DNA of 64,000 bases from Actinomycetota bacterium (lineage in GTDB: Bacteria; Actinomycetota; Actinomycetes; S36-B12), in NCBI GenBank assembly GCA_030645615.1, contig JAUSNB010000015.1, positions 188,035-252,034 on the forward strand, in the 5' to 3' direction. Made by a program: the position numbers and the translations under genes. A model generated the notes under the pieces. That model was not told where the DNA came from and did no database searches. It saw only the letters and a list, made by a program, of their open reading frames with translations. Each line of letters opens with the position of its first letter. The stretch's first letter is position 1. Below, in pieces: positions 9,874-18,045 of the stretch.

Positions 9874-10806
9874 GTGAGCGACGTCAGGAACGTGATCATC
9901 GTGGGCTCCGGCCCGGCCGGCTACACGGCCGCCGTGTACGCCGCCCGCGCCCAGCTCGCCCCCCTCGTCTTCGAAGGCTCGGTCACGGCCGGCGGCGCCC
10001 TCATGAACACCACCGAGGTCGAGAACTTCCCGGGCTTCACCGACGGGATCGTGGGCCCGGCCCTCATGGAGGCGATGCGCGCCCAGGCGGCCAGGTTCGG
10101 TGCCGAGCTAGTCACCGACGACATCACCAGCATGGACCTGTCCGGACCGGTCAAGACCGTCGTCGACGGATCCGGCACCACCCACCGGGCCCGGTCGGTC
10201 ATCCTGGCCATGGGCTCGGCCTACCGCGAGCTGGGCCTGGAGAACGAGAAGCGACTGTCCGGGCACGGTGTGTCCTGGTGCGCCACCTGCGACGGCTTCT
10301 TCTTCCGAGACCAGGACATCGCCGTGGTAGGCGGGGGCGACTCCGCGATCGAGGAGGCCACCTTCCTGACCCGGTTCGCGAAGTCCGTCACCCTCGTGCA
10401 CCGCCGGGACGCCCTGCGCGCCTCGAAGATCATGGTCGAGCGCGCCTTCGCGAACCCCAAGATCGCGTACGCGTGGAACAGCGAGGTGGCCGACATCGCC
10501 GGCGACGCCAAGGTGTCCGCCATCACCCTGCGCGACACCGCCACCGGGGACCTGCGCGAGCTCCCCGTCACCGGGCTGTTCGTCGCCATCGGACATGATC
10601 CGCGATCCGAGCTCGTCAAGGGCCAGGTCGAGCTCGACGACGAGGGCTACGTCCAGGTCGCCGGGCGCAGCACCGCCACCAGCCTGCCGGGCATCTTCGC
10701 CTGTGGCGACCTCGTCGACCACACGTACCGTCAGGCCATCACCGCCGCAGGGTCTGGCTGCGCCGCCGCCCTCGACGCCGAGCGCTACCTCGCAGCGAGC
10801 GAGTAG
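9874..10806 (+). CDS. trxB: Thioredoxin-disulfide reductase
   Basis: 310-aa NADPH- and FAD-dependent flavoenzyme that reduces thioredoxin. FAD-binding GSGPAGY is at the N-terminus, the redox-active CATC motif near residues 136-139, the NADPH-binding GGGDSA motif after it, and a C-terminal FAD motif ([10 protein letters not shown]). The GTG at 9874 is chosen over TTG 9865 because GGAGAGGGG (9856-9864) is correctly spaced for it. Forms an operon with trxA. Confidence 0.96.
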   Translation: MSDVRNVIIVGSGPAGYTAAVYAARAQLAPLVFEGSVTAGGALMNTTEVENFPGFTDGIVGPALMEAMRAQAARFGAELVTDDITSMDLSGPVKTVVDGSGTTHRARSVILAMGSAYRELGLENEKRLSGHGVSWCATCDGFFFRDQDIAVVGGGDSAIEEATFLTRFAKSVTLVHRRDALRASKIMVERAFANPKIAYAWNSEVADIAGDAKVSAITLRDTATGDLRELPVTGLFVAIGHDPRSELVKGQVELDDEGYVQVAGRSTATSLPGIFACGDLVDHTYRQAITAAGSGCAAALDAERYLAASE

Positions 10807-10864
10807 CCTGACCGGACATCGGCCGCACACCCCGCAAACCGACACTCACACCCGGAGAAGACAC

Positions 10865-11185
10865 ATGGGAGCAACGAAGAAGGTCACCGACGCCACGTTC
10901 GCCGACGACGTGCTGCTCAGCGACAAGCCGGTGATCGTCGACTTCTGGGCGGAGTGGTGCGGGCCTTGCAAGATGGTGGCCCCGATCCTCGAGGAGATCG
11001 CCTCCGAGAACGACGGCGTCGTCATCGCCAAGCTCAACGTCGACGAGAACCCGCAGACGGCAGCCTCGTACGGCATCACGTCGATCCCGACGATGAACGT
11101 CTACAAGGGCGGCCAGATCGTCAAGACCATCATCGGTGCCAAGCCCAAGGCCGCGCTTCTAGCGGACCTCGCTCCGTATCTGTAG
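10865..11185 (+). CDS. trxA: Thioredoxin
   Basis: 106-aa thioredoxin with the active site WCGPCK at about residues 31-36 and the conserved cis-proline region SIPTMNVY. Provides reducing equivalents for cytoplasmic disulfides using TrxB. Start ATG 10865 is preceded by GGAGAAG at 10855-10861. Confidence 0.97.
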   Translation: MGATKKVTDATFADDVLLSDKPVIVDFWAEWCGPCKMVAPILEEIASENDGVVIAKLNVDENPQTAASYGITSIPTMNVYKGGQIVKTIIGAKPKAALLADLAPYL

Positions 11186-11201
11186 TCCGGTGACCCCGGG
11201 G

Positions 11202-11219
11202 GAGCCCGACGCCGGGCTC
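11202..11219 (+). terminator. GC-rich hairpin after trxA
   Basis: GAGCCCG (11202-11208), four-base loop, CGGGCTC (11213-11219): a perfect 7-bp stem 16 bp after the trxA stop. No T-run follows, as is usual in high-GC actinobacteria. Confidence 0.5.
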
Positions 11220-11248
11220 GCCGAGCAGCCCGCTGAGGCTGTGCCGGC

Positions 11249-12286
11249 ATGATGCGTCGTGGTGCCCGGGGGCCTGCGGTGGCCGAGGTTCGCGCACGGC
11301 TCACTCAGTTGGGGTTGTGCGCGGATCTCGCCGAGGACCCGCTCGTGTTTGACGACGTCCTCGATCACGCCGTCCGCTCCTTCCAGCAGGAGCGGGGCAT
11401 CACGGTCGACGGGATCGTGGGTCCGCAGACCTTCCGTCGCCTCGAGGAGGCGCGCTGGCAGCTCGGCGACCGCGTGCTCTCGTACACCCCCGGCCACGTC
11501 ATGAGTGGCGACGATGTGACGGAACTGCAGCGTCGGCTCAGCGAGCTCGGCTTCGCGGCAGGACGCCAGGACGGGCTGTTCGGCCCGCAGACGGACACGG
11601 CTCTGCGCGAGTTCCAGGCGGGAGTCGGGGTCACCGCCGACGGGACGTGCGGCCCGGACACCTTCCGGGCCTTCGACCGGCTCGTGCGCACCGTCTCGGG
11701 CGGCAATGCGACCACGCTCCGCGAGCACATCACCCTGGCCGAGCTCCAGACGGGAGTAGCCGACAAGGTGGTGGTCCTTGATCCCGGGGATGGCTCGGGA
11801 GCCGATGTCTGCCATGCCATCGCGGTACGGGTCGAGGGCCGGCTTGCCGCGCTGGGCACGCAGGTGCTGCTGACACGTGCCCTGCAGGCGGATGCGCCGG
11901 ACGACCGGGCGCGTGCCCAGTTCGCAAACGAGACGGGCGCCGACATCGTCCTGTCGCTCGGGGTCAATCACGTCGCCAGTCCGATGCCGAACGGTGTGGT
12001 GACCTTCTACTTTGGCGAAGCGCACGGGGGTGCGCACTCACCAGCGGGCCGTATCCTGGCCGAGCTCGTGCAGGATGAACTGCATGCCCGGACCGACCTG
12101 CTGGACTGCCAGACCCATCCGCGCAGCTGGGACCTCCTGCGCCTGACCAAGATGCCGGCGATCAGGGTCGAGATGGGCTACCTCTCGAACGAGGCCGATG
12201 CCCGGCGGCTGGTAAACCCCGCCTTCCAGGACACGGTGGCCGAGGGCCTCGCCGCAGCCGTGATCAGGTTCTGCGCCCCGCGCTGA
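11249..12286 (+). CDS. cwlM: CwlM homologue: amidase_3-like peptidoglycan regulator with degenerate metal site
   Basis: 345 aa: two peptidoglycan-binding (PG_binding_1) repeats at about residues 5-65 and 85-150, then an N-acetylmuramoyl-L-alanine amidase_3 fold (173-340). No signal peptide. Two expected zinc ligands look lost: the His of the DPGHGG motif is Asp181, and the His of SxHxN is Gly238; the final Glu of VEMGYLSN remains. In mycobacteria CwlM is a cytoplasmic PknB substrate that activates MurA rather than a hydrolase; the same regulatory role is inferred here, supported by the pknB locus in this window. Confidence 0.85.
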   Translation: MMRRGARGPAVAEVRARLTQLGLCADLAEDPLVFDDVLDHAVRSFQQERGITVDGIVGPQTFRRLEEARWQLGDRVLSYTPGHVMSGDDVTELQRRLSELGFAAGRQDGLFGPQTDTALREFQAGVGVTADGTCGPDTFRAFDRLVRTVSGGNATTLREHITLAELQTGVADKVVVLDPGDGSGADVCHAIAVRVEGRLAALGTQVLLTRALQADAPDDRARAQFANETGADIVLSLGVNHVASPMPNGVVTFYFGEAHGGAHSPAGRILAELVQDELHARTDLLDCQTHPRSWDLLRLTKMPAIRVEMGYLSNEADARRLVNPAFQDTVAEGLAAAVIRFCAPR

Positions 12287-12293
12287 CGCAGGC

Positions 12294-12407
12294 TCAACCG
12301 GCGGGCCGGTAGGCCTCGGCCGCTGCACGCGGCCAGACGAGCCGGGCGACGAACCCCAGCAGCACACCCGCCGCCACGAGACCGGCGAGTGCCAGCAGAC
12401 GCCGCAT
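12294..12407 (-). CDS. Possible 37-aa single-pass membrane protein
   Basis: Short reading frame between cwlM and the aminotransferase: positive start, hydrophobic stretch (about residues 4-22, Leu/Ala/Gly/Val), then an Arg/Pro tail. AAGGGA precedes the ATG at about 8 nt on the minus strand. No known family recognised; kept because a GC-rich gap would not often give a good membrane helix with a plausible ribosome site. Confidence 0.4.
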   Translation of the reverse strand: MRRLLALAGLVAAGVLLGFVARLVWPRAAAEAYRPAG

Positions 12408-12502
12408 GTCAGGGATCCCTTCGCCGGGCCCTATCGTAAGTCGTCATGACCCTGGCGGGACAGGGCAGGAATCGCGGCACGGCTGCGGATGTGGAGGTGA
12501 CG

Positions 12503-13795
12503 ATGACCGGCACACGGCTGGATCCCTGGGTGGATGCATACGCCAGTCGCGCCCACGCCATGCGAGCCTCCGAGATCCGGGCACTGTTCGCCGTCGCGTC
12601 CCGCCCCGAAGTCGTCTCGCTCGCCGGCGGCATGCCTTTCGTGCAGGCGCTACCCGTGGAAATGCTCGCCAGCACGGCTCAACGGCTGCTGTACGAGCGT
12701 GGAGACGTGGCCCTGCAGTATGGCTCCGGCCAGGGCGATGTCACCCTGCGCGAGCAGATCCTGCAGGTCATCGCGGAAGTGGGCGTCACCGCTCACCCGG
12801 ACGACATCGTGGTGACCACGGGCTCGCAGATGGCCCTCGACCTCGTCACGCGAGTCTTCTGCGACCCCGGCGACGTCGTGCTGGTCGAGTCCCCCTCCTA
12901 CGTAGGTGCGCTCGGGGTGTTTCGCTCGTACGAGTGCAACGTCGTGCACGTCGCGATGGACGAGGAGGGCCTTGTCCCGTCCGCTCTAGAGGAGGCGATC
13001 GCCCGCGTCCGCTCGGCTGGCCAGCGGATCAAGCTCATCTACACGATCCCCAGCTTCCACAATCCGGCCGGCGTCACTCAAGGGCCCGCTCGCCGCGCGG
13101 AGGTGCTGGCGATCGCCCAGCGTGAGGGCATCGCGCTGCTGGAAGACGACCCGTATGGACTGCTCGGCTTCGAGGGCGAGCCTCCGCGTGCGATCCGGGC
13201 CGATGACGCCGATGGGGTCATCTACCTGGGCTCGTTCTCCAAGACCATCGCCGCGGGCCTGCGCGTGGGCTGGGCTGTCGCCCCGCATGGCGTGCGAGAG
13301 AAGCTCGTCCTCGCGGCCGAGGCCGCCGTGCTCTGCCCATCCAACTACGCGCAGCTCACCGTGTCGGAGTACCTCGCCACCCAGCCGTGGCGCGAGCAGA
13401 TCAAGACGTTCCAGGAGGTCTACCGCGAACGCCGCGACGCACTGCTGGAGTCGCTGCAGGCCCTGATGCCCGAAGGCACAACGTGGACCATCCCGGCCGG
13501 CGGCTTCTACTCCTGGCTCACGTTGCCGCATGGACTCGACGCCACGGCAATGCTGCCCCGAGCCGTTGCCAACCTGGTCGCATACGTGCCAGGGACCGGC
13601 TTCTACGTCGACGGGCAGGGCCGCCAAAACCTTCGCCTGTCCTATTGCTACCCCGAGCCGGACCGCATCCGCGAGGGCGTGCGGCGGCTCGCCGCGGTCA
13701 TCGAGTCCGAGCTCGAGCTCGCCCAGACCTTCGGCACAACACACGGCCTGAATCCCGTGTCGGGCACGTCCGTGCCGGCGCCCAACCTGCAGTAG
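12503..13795 (+). CDS. PLP-dependent aminotransferase (2-aminoadipate aminotransferase type)
   Basis: 430-aa fold-type I aminotransferase of the LysN/MocR-catalytic-domain group; the PLP-binding lysine is in SFSKTIAAGLRVGW (about residue 250) and YTIPSFHNPAG is the usual substrate-side motif. Substrate cannot be fixed from sequence. ATG 12503 is chosen for the GGAGG at 12493-12497; an earlier in-frame ATG at 12446 lies 8 bases after a TATCGT -10-like sequence and could be a leaderless start adding 19 residues. Followed after 7 bp by ddl, so probably co-transcribed. Confidence 0.88.
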   Translation: MTGTRLDPWVDAYASRAHAMRASEIRALFAVASRPEVVSLAGGMPFVQALPVEMLASTAQRLLYERGDVALQYGSGQGDVTLREQILQVIAEVGVTAHPDDIVVTTGSQMALDLVTRVFCDPGDVVLVESPSYVGALGVFRSYECNVVHVAMDEEGLVPSALEEAIARVRSAGQRIKLIYTIPSFHNPAGVTQGPARRAEVLAIAQREGIALLEDDPYGLLGFEGEPPRAIRADDADGVIYLGSFSKTIAAGLRVGWAVAPHGVREKLVLAAEAAVLCPSNYAQLTVSEYLATQPWREQIKTFQEVYRERRDALLESLQALMPEGTTWTIPAGGFYSWLTLPHGLDATAMLPRAVANLVAYVPGTGFYVDGQGRQNLRLSYCYPEPDRIREGVRRLAAVIESELELAQTFGTTHGLNPVSGTSVPAPNLQ

Positions 13796-13802
13796 GAGCG
13801 GC

Positions 13803-14744
13803 ATGCACGTACTGGTCCTCGCGGGCGGCCTGTCCGCGGAACGCGATGTTTCGCTGCGCTCGGGCCGCCGAGTGGCGGAAGCGCTTCGCACCGACCGTCC
13901 CGACTGGGAGGTGCGCGAGCACGATGTCGATGCTGGGCTGCTCGCGCGCCTCCGCGATCACCGTCCTGACTGCATCGTGCCACTCCTGCATGGTGCGGCC
14001 GGCGAGGACGGCGCTCTCCGGGATGTGCTGGAGTCATTGAGGATTCCGTTCCTCGGCTCGCCGGCGGCGGCCAGTCGACTGGCCTTCGACAAGCCGGTGG
14101 CAAAGCGGCTCGCGGAACAGGCGGGCATCAATACGCCGCCGTGCGTGGCGATGCCGCAGTCGACGTTCCGTGAGCTCGGTGCCAGTGCAGTCCTCGACGC
14201 CGTGGTCGACCAGGTGGGGCTGCCGCTCGTCGTCAAGCCGACAAAGGGAGGGTCATCCCTAGGCACATCCATCGTGCACCGGTCGGCCGACCTGCCCGCC
14301 GCCATGGTCGGGGCGTTTGCGTACGGCGACGTCGTCATGCTCGAGCGCTACATCGCCGGGGTCGAGGTGGCGGTGAGCGTCTTCGAACGCGACGCCGACC
14401 TGCTGGCCCTGTCCGCTGTGGAGATCGTGCCGCCAGGCGAGCTGTACGACTACAGCGCTCGGTACACGGCGGGAACGACTGAGTTCTTCTGCCCGGCTCG
14501 ACTCGCTGATGAGTCGGCCCGCGGCGCGCAGGCGGTGGCACTCGATGTGCATGCGCTGCTCGGGCTGGTCGACTTCTCGCGCACCGACCTCATCGTCGAC
14601 GCGGAAGGGCGTCCGTGGTTCCTCGAGGTGAACGTGGCGCCGGGAATGACCGAGACATCCCTCTTCCCGCAGGCGCTGGCCGAGGCCGATCTTGCTCTCG
14701 GTGACCTGGTGGCTGGACTGATCGAGGTCGCCGTCAACCGTTAG
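13803..14744 (+). CDS. ddl: D-alanine--D-alanine ligase
   Basis: 313-aa ATP-grasp enzyme making D-Ala-D-Ala for peptidoglycan precursors. Visible: N-terminal GGLSAERDVSLRSG, ATP-binding KPTKGGSSLGTSIV (about 143-156), metal-binding EVNVAPGMTETSLFPQ near the C-terminus. On the short side for the family but with all core motifs. GGAG 7 bp before the ATG. Location between the aminotransferase and the parAB locus is not the usual one next to murF. Confidence 0.88.
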   Translation: MHVLVLAGGLSAERDVSLRSGRRVAEALRTDRPDWEVREHDVDAGLLARLRDHRPDCIVPLLHGAAGEDGALRDVLESLRIPFLGSPAAASRLAFDKPVAKRLAEQAGINTPPCVAMPQSTFRELGASAVLDAVVDQVGLPLVVKPTKGGSSLGTSIVHRSADLPAAMVGAFAYGDVVMLERYIAGVEVAVSVFERDADLLALSAVEIVPPGELYDYSARYTAGTTEFFCPARLADESARGAQAVALDVHALLGLVDFSRTDLIVDAEGRPWFLEVNVAPGMTETSLFPQALAEADLALGDLVAGLIEVAVNR

Positions 14745-14758
14745 CGGCCAGGCTCCCC

Positions 14759-14777
14759 AGCCGGTCATCGTCCGGCT
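14759..14777. terminator. Hairpin between convergent ddl and parB
   Basis: AGCCGG (14759-14764), seven bases, CCGGCT (14772-14777), in the 20-bp gap and overlapping the parB stop codon. Short stem without T-run; a bidirectional terminator is possible. Confidence 0.35.
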
Positions 14778-15718
14778 ATCACGTCCGCGATCCGGGCAGC
14801 GTCGGAGGCGTCGGCGCACTCGATGACAATGCGGCCACGCGACCGTGACGTCGTGAACCCCTCGAAGCCAACGGTGGTGTCGAGCACACCACCGATCCGC
14901 TCGGTCGACTCCGTCAGGGCGTCAGAGACATCCGGATCACGAGGCACGGAGACCCTGCGCCGGCGCTTGCGGGTCTCAGGGGTACCAACGAGGACGATCT
15001 CCTCGACCGCGCGCACGCTCAGTCCCTCAGCGACGATTCGCTGGGCCAAGGCATCCATGGCAGCGGGATCGTCCAGGGCGAGCAGGGCCCGGGCGTGCCC
15101 CGCGCTGATGACGCCGGCAGCGACCCGGCGCTGGACATCCGGGGGCAGCTTGAGCAGTCGGAGGGTATTGCTGACCTGCGGGCGCGATCGTCCGATGCGC
15201 CGGGCGAGTTCGTCCTGCGTGCAGCCGAAGTCCGACAGGAGTTGCTGGTAGGCGGCGGCCTCCTCCAGGGCATTGAGGTCGGCCCGGTGCAGGTTCTCAA
15301 GCAAGGCGTCGCGGAGCATGGCGTCGTCGTCTGTGTCCCGGATGATGGCCGGGATGACGGCCAGGCCGGCCTCCCGGCAGGCGCGCAGGCGTCGCTCGCC
15401 GGCGACGAGCTCATAATTGCCGCCGGCGCCCCGCCGAACGACGACCGGCTGGAGCAGGCCGATCTCCTTGATCGAGAAGACCAACTCCGCCAGGGAGTCC
15501 TCGTCGAACACCTCCCGGGGCTGGCGCGGGTTCGGGACTACCACATGGATGGGCAATTCGGCATAGGTGGCGCCAATGGCCGCCTCGGTCACGGGACCCA
15601 CGGTTCCCCCTGCCGACGAAGCGTCCACATGCTGCCCGTGGTCGGCTGGCGGGGACGGATCGACACCCGGAATCAGTGCGCCCAGGCCCCGGCCTAGGCC
15701 GCGCTTGGGCGCCGCCAT
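14765..15718 (-). CDS. parB: Chromosome partitioning protein ParB
   Basis: 317-aa centromere-binding CTP-dependent clamp. N-terminal arginine-rich box 2 region GERRLRACREAG (about 108-119), central helix-turn-helix (QDELARRIGRSRPQVSNTLRLL, about 175-200), C-terminal dimerisation domain. The first residues (AAPKRGLGRGLGALIP) are the typical ParB start. GGAGG precedes the ATG at 15718. It should bind the parS-like sites found just upstream on this strand. Confidence 0.96.
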   Translation of the reverse strand: MAAPKRGLGRGLGALIPGVDPSPPADHGQHVDASSAGGTVGPVTEAAIGATYAELPIHVVVPNPRQPREVFDEDSLAELVFSIKEIGLLQPVVVRRGAGGNYELVAGERRLRACREAGLAVIPAIIRDTDDDAMLRDALLENLHRADLNALEEAAAYQQLLSDFGCTQDELARRIGRSRPQVSNTLRLLKLPPDVQRRVAAGVISAGHARALLALDDPAAMDALAQRIVAEGLSVRAVEEIVLVGTPETRKRRRRVSVPRDPDVSDALTESTERIGGVLDTTVGFEGFTTSRSRGRIVIECADASDAARIADVIAGR

Positions 15719-15763
15719 GAATCCTCCAATCGGGGGACAACTAGCCCCTATTTGTCGCTTTTA

Positions 15764-16591
15764 CTATATATTGTCTGTGGATAAGTCTGTGGATTGCGCC
15801 GGAACAGCGCCCATGCCGGCGAGCTGGGCGGCCGCCTCCCGATAGGCAATGGCCCCTGGCGATGCGGGGTCGTACGTGATCACCGTCTGTCCGTAGGAAG
15901 GGGCTTCCGAGAGCCGGACGGAACGGGGGATCACCGTGTCAAGAACCTGGGCGCCGAAGTGGGTGCGCACTTCGTCGGCCACCTGCGACGCGAGGCGGGT
16001 GCGCCCGTCGTACATGGTCAGCAGAATGGCCCCCACCTGGAGGCCAGGATTGAGGTGGGTCCGCACCATGTCGACCGTCCGCAGCAGTTGGGACAGGCCC
16101 TCGAGGGCGTAGTACTCGCACTGGATGGGCAGCAACAGCTCCCGGGCGGCCACCAGCCCGTTCAAGGTCAGCAGGCCCAGGCTCGGCGGGCAGTCAAGCA
16201 GGACGATGTCGACCTGGTCCTCGTGTCCGGCTCGGTAGGAGTCGATGGCCCGCGACAGTCGGTACTCCCGGGCCACCTGGGCGACCAACTCGATCTCGGC
16301 CCCGGCCAGATCGATCGTCGCCGGAACCACCCAGAGGCCAGGAACATCCGGGCACGGCTGTACCACGTCGGCGATCGTGGCGTCCGAGGTGAGCACCTCG
16401 TAGATGCCTTCGGTTCCCTCGTGATGGTCGACGCCGAGTGCGGTTGAGGCGTTGCCCTGGGGATCCAGGTCGATCACCAGTACCCGGTGGCCGGACTGTG
16501 CCAGTGCCGCGGCGATGTTGACCGTGCTGGTGGTCTTGCCGACGCCGCCCTTCTGATTGGCGACGGTGATGATGCGGGTCACTCGGGCCAA
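15764..16591 (-). CDS. parA: Chromosome partitioning ATPase ParA
   Basis: 275-aa deviant-Walker ATPase (KGGVGKTT at about 14-21, signature lysine present; Walker B LLDCPPSLG) that drives origin segregation with ParB. Start uncertain: TTG 16591 and GTG 16582 are the only starts in frame, because a stop lies in the parS-like site upstream. A second reading frame just upstream begins MFHVKR, a start often seen in actinobacterial parA or rsmG genes, but it is out of frame here (see findings). Confidence 0.93.
   Translation of the reverse strand: MARVTRIITVANQKGGVGKTTSTVNIAAALAQSGHRVLVIDLDPQGNASTALGVDHHEGTEGIYEVLTSDATIADVVQPCPDVPGLWVVPATIDLAGAEIELVAQVAREYRLSRAIDSYRAGHEDQVDIVLLDCPPSLGLLTLNGLVAARELLLPIQCEYYALEGLSQLLRTVDMVRTHLNPGLQVGAILLTMYDGRTRLASQVADEVRTHFGAQVLDTVIPRSVRLSEAPSYGQTVITYDPASPGAIAYREAAAQLAGMGAVPAQSTDLSTDNI
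15776..15784 (-). promoter_or_regulatory. DnaA box at the 3' end of parA
   Basis: TGTGGATAA on the plus strand, a perfect TTATCCACA on the minus strand, inside the last codons of parA in a locally AT-rich stretch about 4.3 kb left of dnaA. Confidence 0.5.
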
Positions 16592-16608
16592 CCCAGGCCC
16601 GTGGTGCT

Positions 16609-16624
16609 CGTTTCACGTGGAACA
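16609..16624. promoter_or_regulatory. parS-like site upstream of parA
   Basis: Core GTTTCACGTGGAAC differs at one position from the ParB target core GTTTCACGTGAAAC; over the full 16-mer (TGTTTCACGTGAAACA) there are two mismatches. Lies 18-33 bp upstream of the parA start, between rsmG and parA, a usual position in Actinobacteria. Confidence 0.75.
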
Positions 16625-16714
16625 TCGTGTGCCGCGGCCTCGCCGCGCTGCTCATCGACTGTCTCGGGCCACCCCAGCCCGCTCACGGCGTGGCTGTCGG
16701 TGTCGGGCATGGCG

Positions 16715-17377
16715 TCATTCTGCCGTACCACGGATACCCGTGATGACGGTTGTCGGGGGATCGACGACCCCGGTCCCGCACACCCGCACCTCCAGGGCGA
16801 CGAGGCCGGCGGCGGCGGCCTGGGCTGCTGCCTCCGCCAGTTCGTCTGGAGCGCTGGAGCCCTTCAGTGCGACGAGCCGCCCACCCTCGGCCAGCAGCGG
16901 AGCCGTCCAGCCCACCAGGCGTCCCAATGGAGCCACGGCCCGAGCGGTGACGACGTCGACCGGCTCCCAGCCGCCCTCGAGCGGGGCCTGCTCGCCGCGG
17001 ACGCGGACCACGCGCACGCGATCGGACAGATTCAAGGCCTGCACGGCTTCAGTGAGGAAGACCGTGCGCCGCAGAAGTGGCTCAAGGAGGTGAACCGTGA
17101 CATCCGGCCGGACGATTGCCCAGACCAGTCCGGGCAGGCCCGCGCCACTCCCGACATCGGCCACCGAGGCTCCGGGGGGAACGAGGCCCAGCGACGGCTC
17201 GGCGACGACGGCGCAGTTGAGGAGGTGGCGCTGCCACAGCCGAGGGACCTCTCGCGGGCCGATCAGCCCACGCTCGACTCCGGGTCCGGCGAGCAGGTCG
17301 GCGAACGCCTGCAGCGGCTCCGCGTAGGGGGCCAGCCAACCAGGCAGGTCGGGCGGGTCCGTTTCACGGGAAACCAT
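16715..17377 (-). CDS. rsmG: 16S rRNA (guanine527-N7)-methyltransferase
   Basis: 220-aa class I SAM-dependent methyltransferase (GidB family) modifying G527 of 16S rRNA. SAM-binding VADVGSGAGLPGLVWA lies at about residues 69-84. The start codons MVSRET are themselves made by a parS-like sequence, a familiar overlap in Actinobacteria, which supports ATG 17377. Confidence 0.95.
   Translation of the reverse strand: MVSRETDPPDLPGWLAPYAEPLQAFADLLAGPGVERGLIGPREVPRLWQRHLLNCAVVAEPSLGLVPPGASVADVGSGAGLPGLVWAIVRPDVTVHLLEPLLRRTVFLTEAVQALNLSDRVRVVRVRGEQAPLEGGWEPVDVVTARAVAPLGRLVGWTAPLLAEGGRLVALKGSSAPDELAEAAAQAAAAGLVALEVRVCGTGVVDPPTTVITGIRGTAE
17360..17375. promoter_or_regulatory. parS-like site inside the first codons of rsmG
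   Basis: Core GTTTCACGGGAAAC differs at one position from GTTTCACGTGAAAC. It codes for the V-S-R-E-T start of RsmG. Confidence 0.65.
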
Positions 17378-17382
17378 GGGAG

Positions 17383-17982
17383 CTACGCGGTGCGGATGAC
17401 CACGTAGCGGGACGGCTCGTCCCCTTCGGACTCGCTCGCCAAGCCTGCGGCGGCCACGGCATCGTGCACGACCTTGCGCTCGAACGGAGACATGGGGTCC
17501 AGCCGAACGGGAGCTCCGGTGCGCTGGGCCTCAGCGATCGCGGACTCGGCCAGGGTCACCAGTTCGGCGCGGCGAGCCGCGCGGAAGCCGGCCACGTCCA
17601 GCATCAGGCGGGACCGCTCACCGGTCTCGCGCGTCGCGGCCAACCTGGTGAGCTCCTGCAGTGCGTCCAGCACCGCCCCGTCTCGACCGACCAAGTGATC
17701 GAGGTCCCCCGCGGCCGCTTCCTCCACCACGACCATGGCGCGGCTGCCCTCGACCCCGACCTCGATGTCATAGTCGAGGTCCGCGATCTCCAGCAGGCCT
17801 TCGATGTAGTCGGCGGCGGCGTCGCCCTCCTCCTCAAGCAAGGCGGCCTTCCCCGACTTCCCCTTCTGGCCGGTCTCGCCCTGTGCCGTCTCGCCCTGTG
17901 CCGTCTCTGGGGGATCGACCAGGTGCTCCTGCTCGACCTGCTCCACATTGTCGGACTGGTCGATGATCGTTGCGTCACTCAT
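17383..17982 (-). CDS. Jag/KhpB-type KH-R3H RNA-binding protein
   Basis: 199 aa: acidic, low-complexity N-terminal region (residues 1-45, with a duplicated GETAQ unit), a KH domain (about 75-130, VGRDGAVLDALQELTRL) and a C-terminal R3H domain (about 135-199, LDPMSPFERKVVHDAV). Family members bind RNA and affect cell division and envelope in other bacteria. ATG 17982 is preferred over GTG 17994 because the ribosome site (GGAG) lies between them. Between yidC and rsmG as in relatives. Confidence 0.88.
   Translation of the reverse strand: MSDATIIDQSDNVEQVEQEHLVDPPETAQGETAQGETGQKGKSGKAALLEEEGDAAADYIEGLLEIADLDYDIEVGVEGSRAMVVVEEAAAGDLDHLVGRDGAVLDALQELTRLAATRETGERSRLMLDVAGFRAARRAELVTLAESAIAEAQRTGAPVRLDPMSPFERKVVHDAVAAAGLASESEGDEPSRYVVIRTA
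17874..17903. repeat. Two 15-bp tandem repeats in jag
   Basis: Two identical copies of a 15-bp unit in the low-complexity N-terminal part of the Jag protein, encoding the repeated GETAQ segment. Length polymorphism would be in frame. Confidence 0.6.
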
Positions 17983-18045
17983 GAACTGCTCCACGTGATC
18001 AGGGGGTCCGCGGACCCAGGGACGTCGGCGTGGCCGCCGATGCTG

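Noticed and set aside
17984-17999. Third parS-like sequence upstream of jag
   Set aside because: TGCTCCACGTGATCAG has about six mismatches to the consensus; only the CACGTG core fits.
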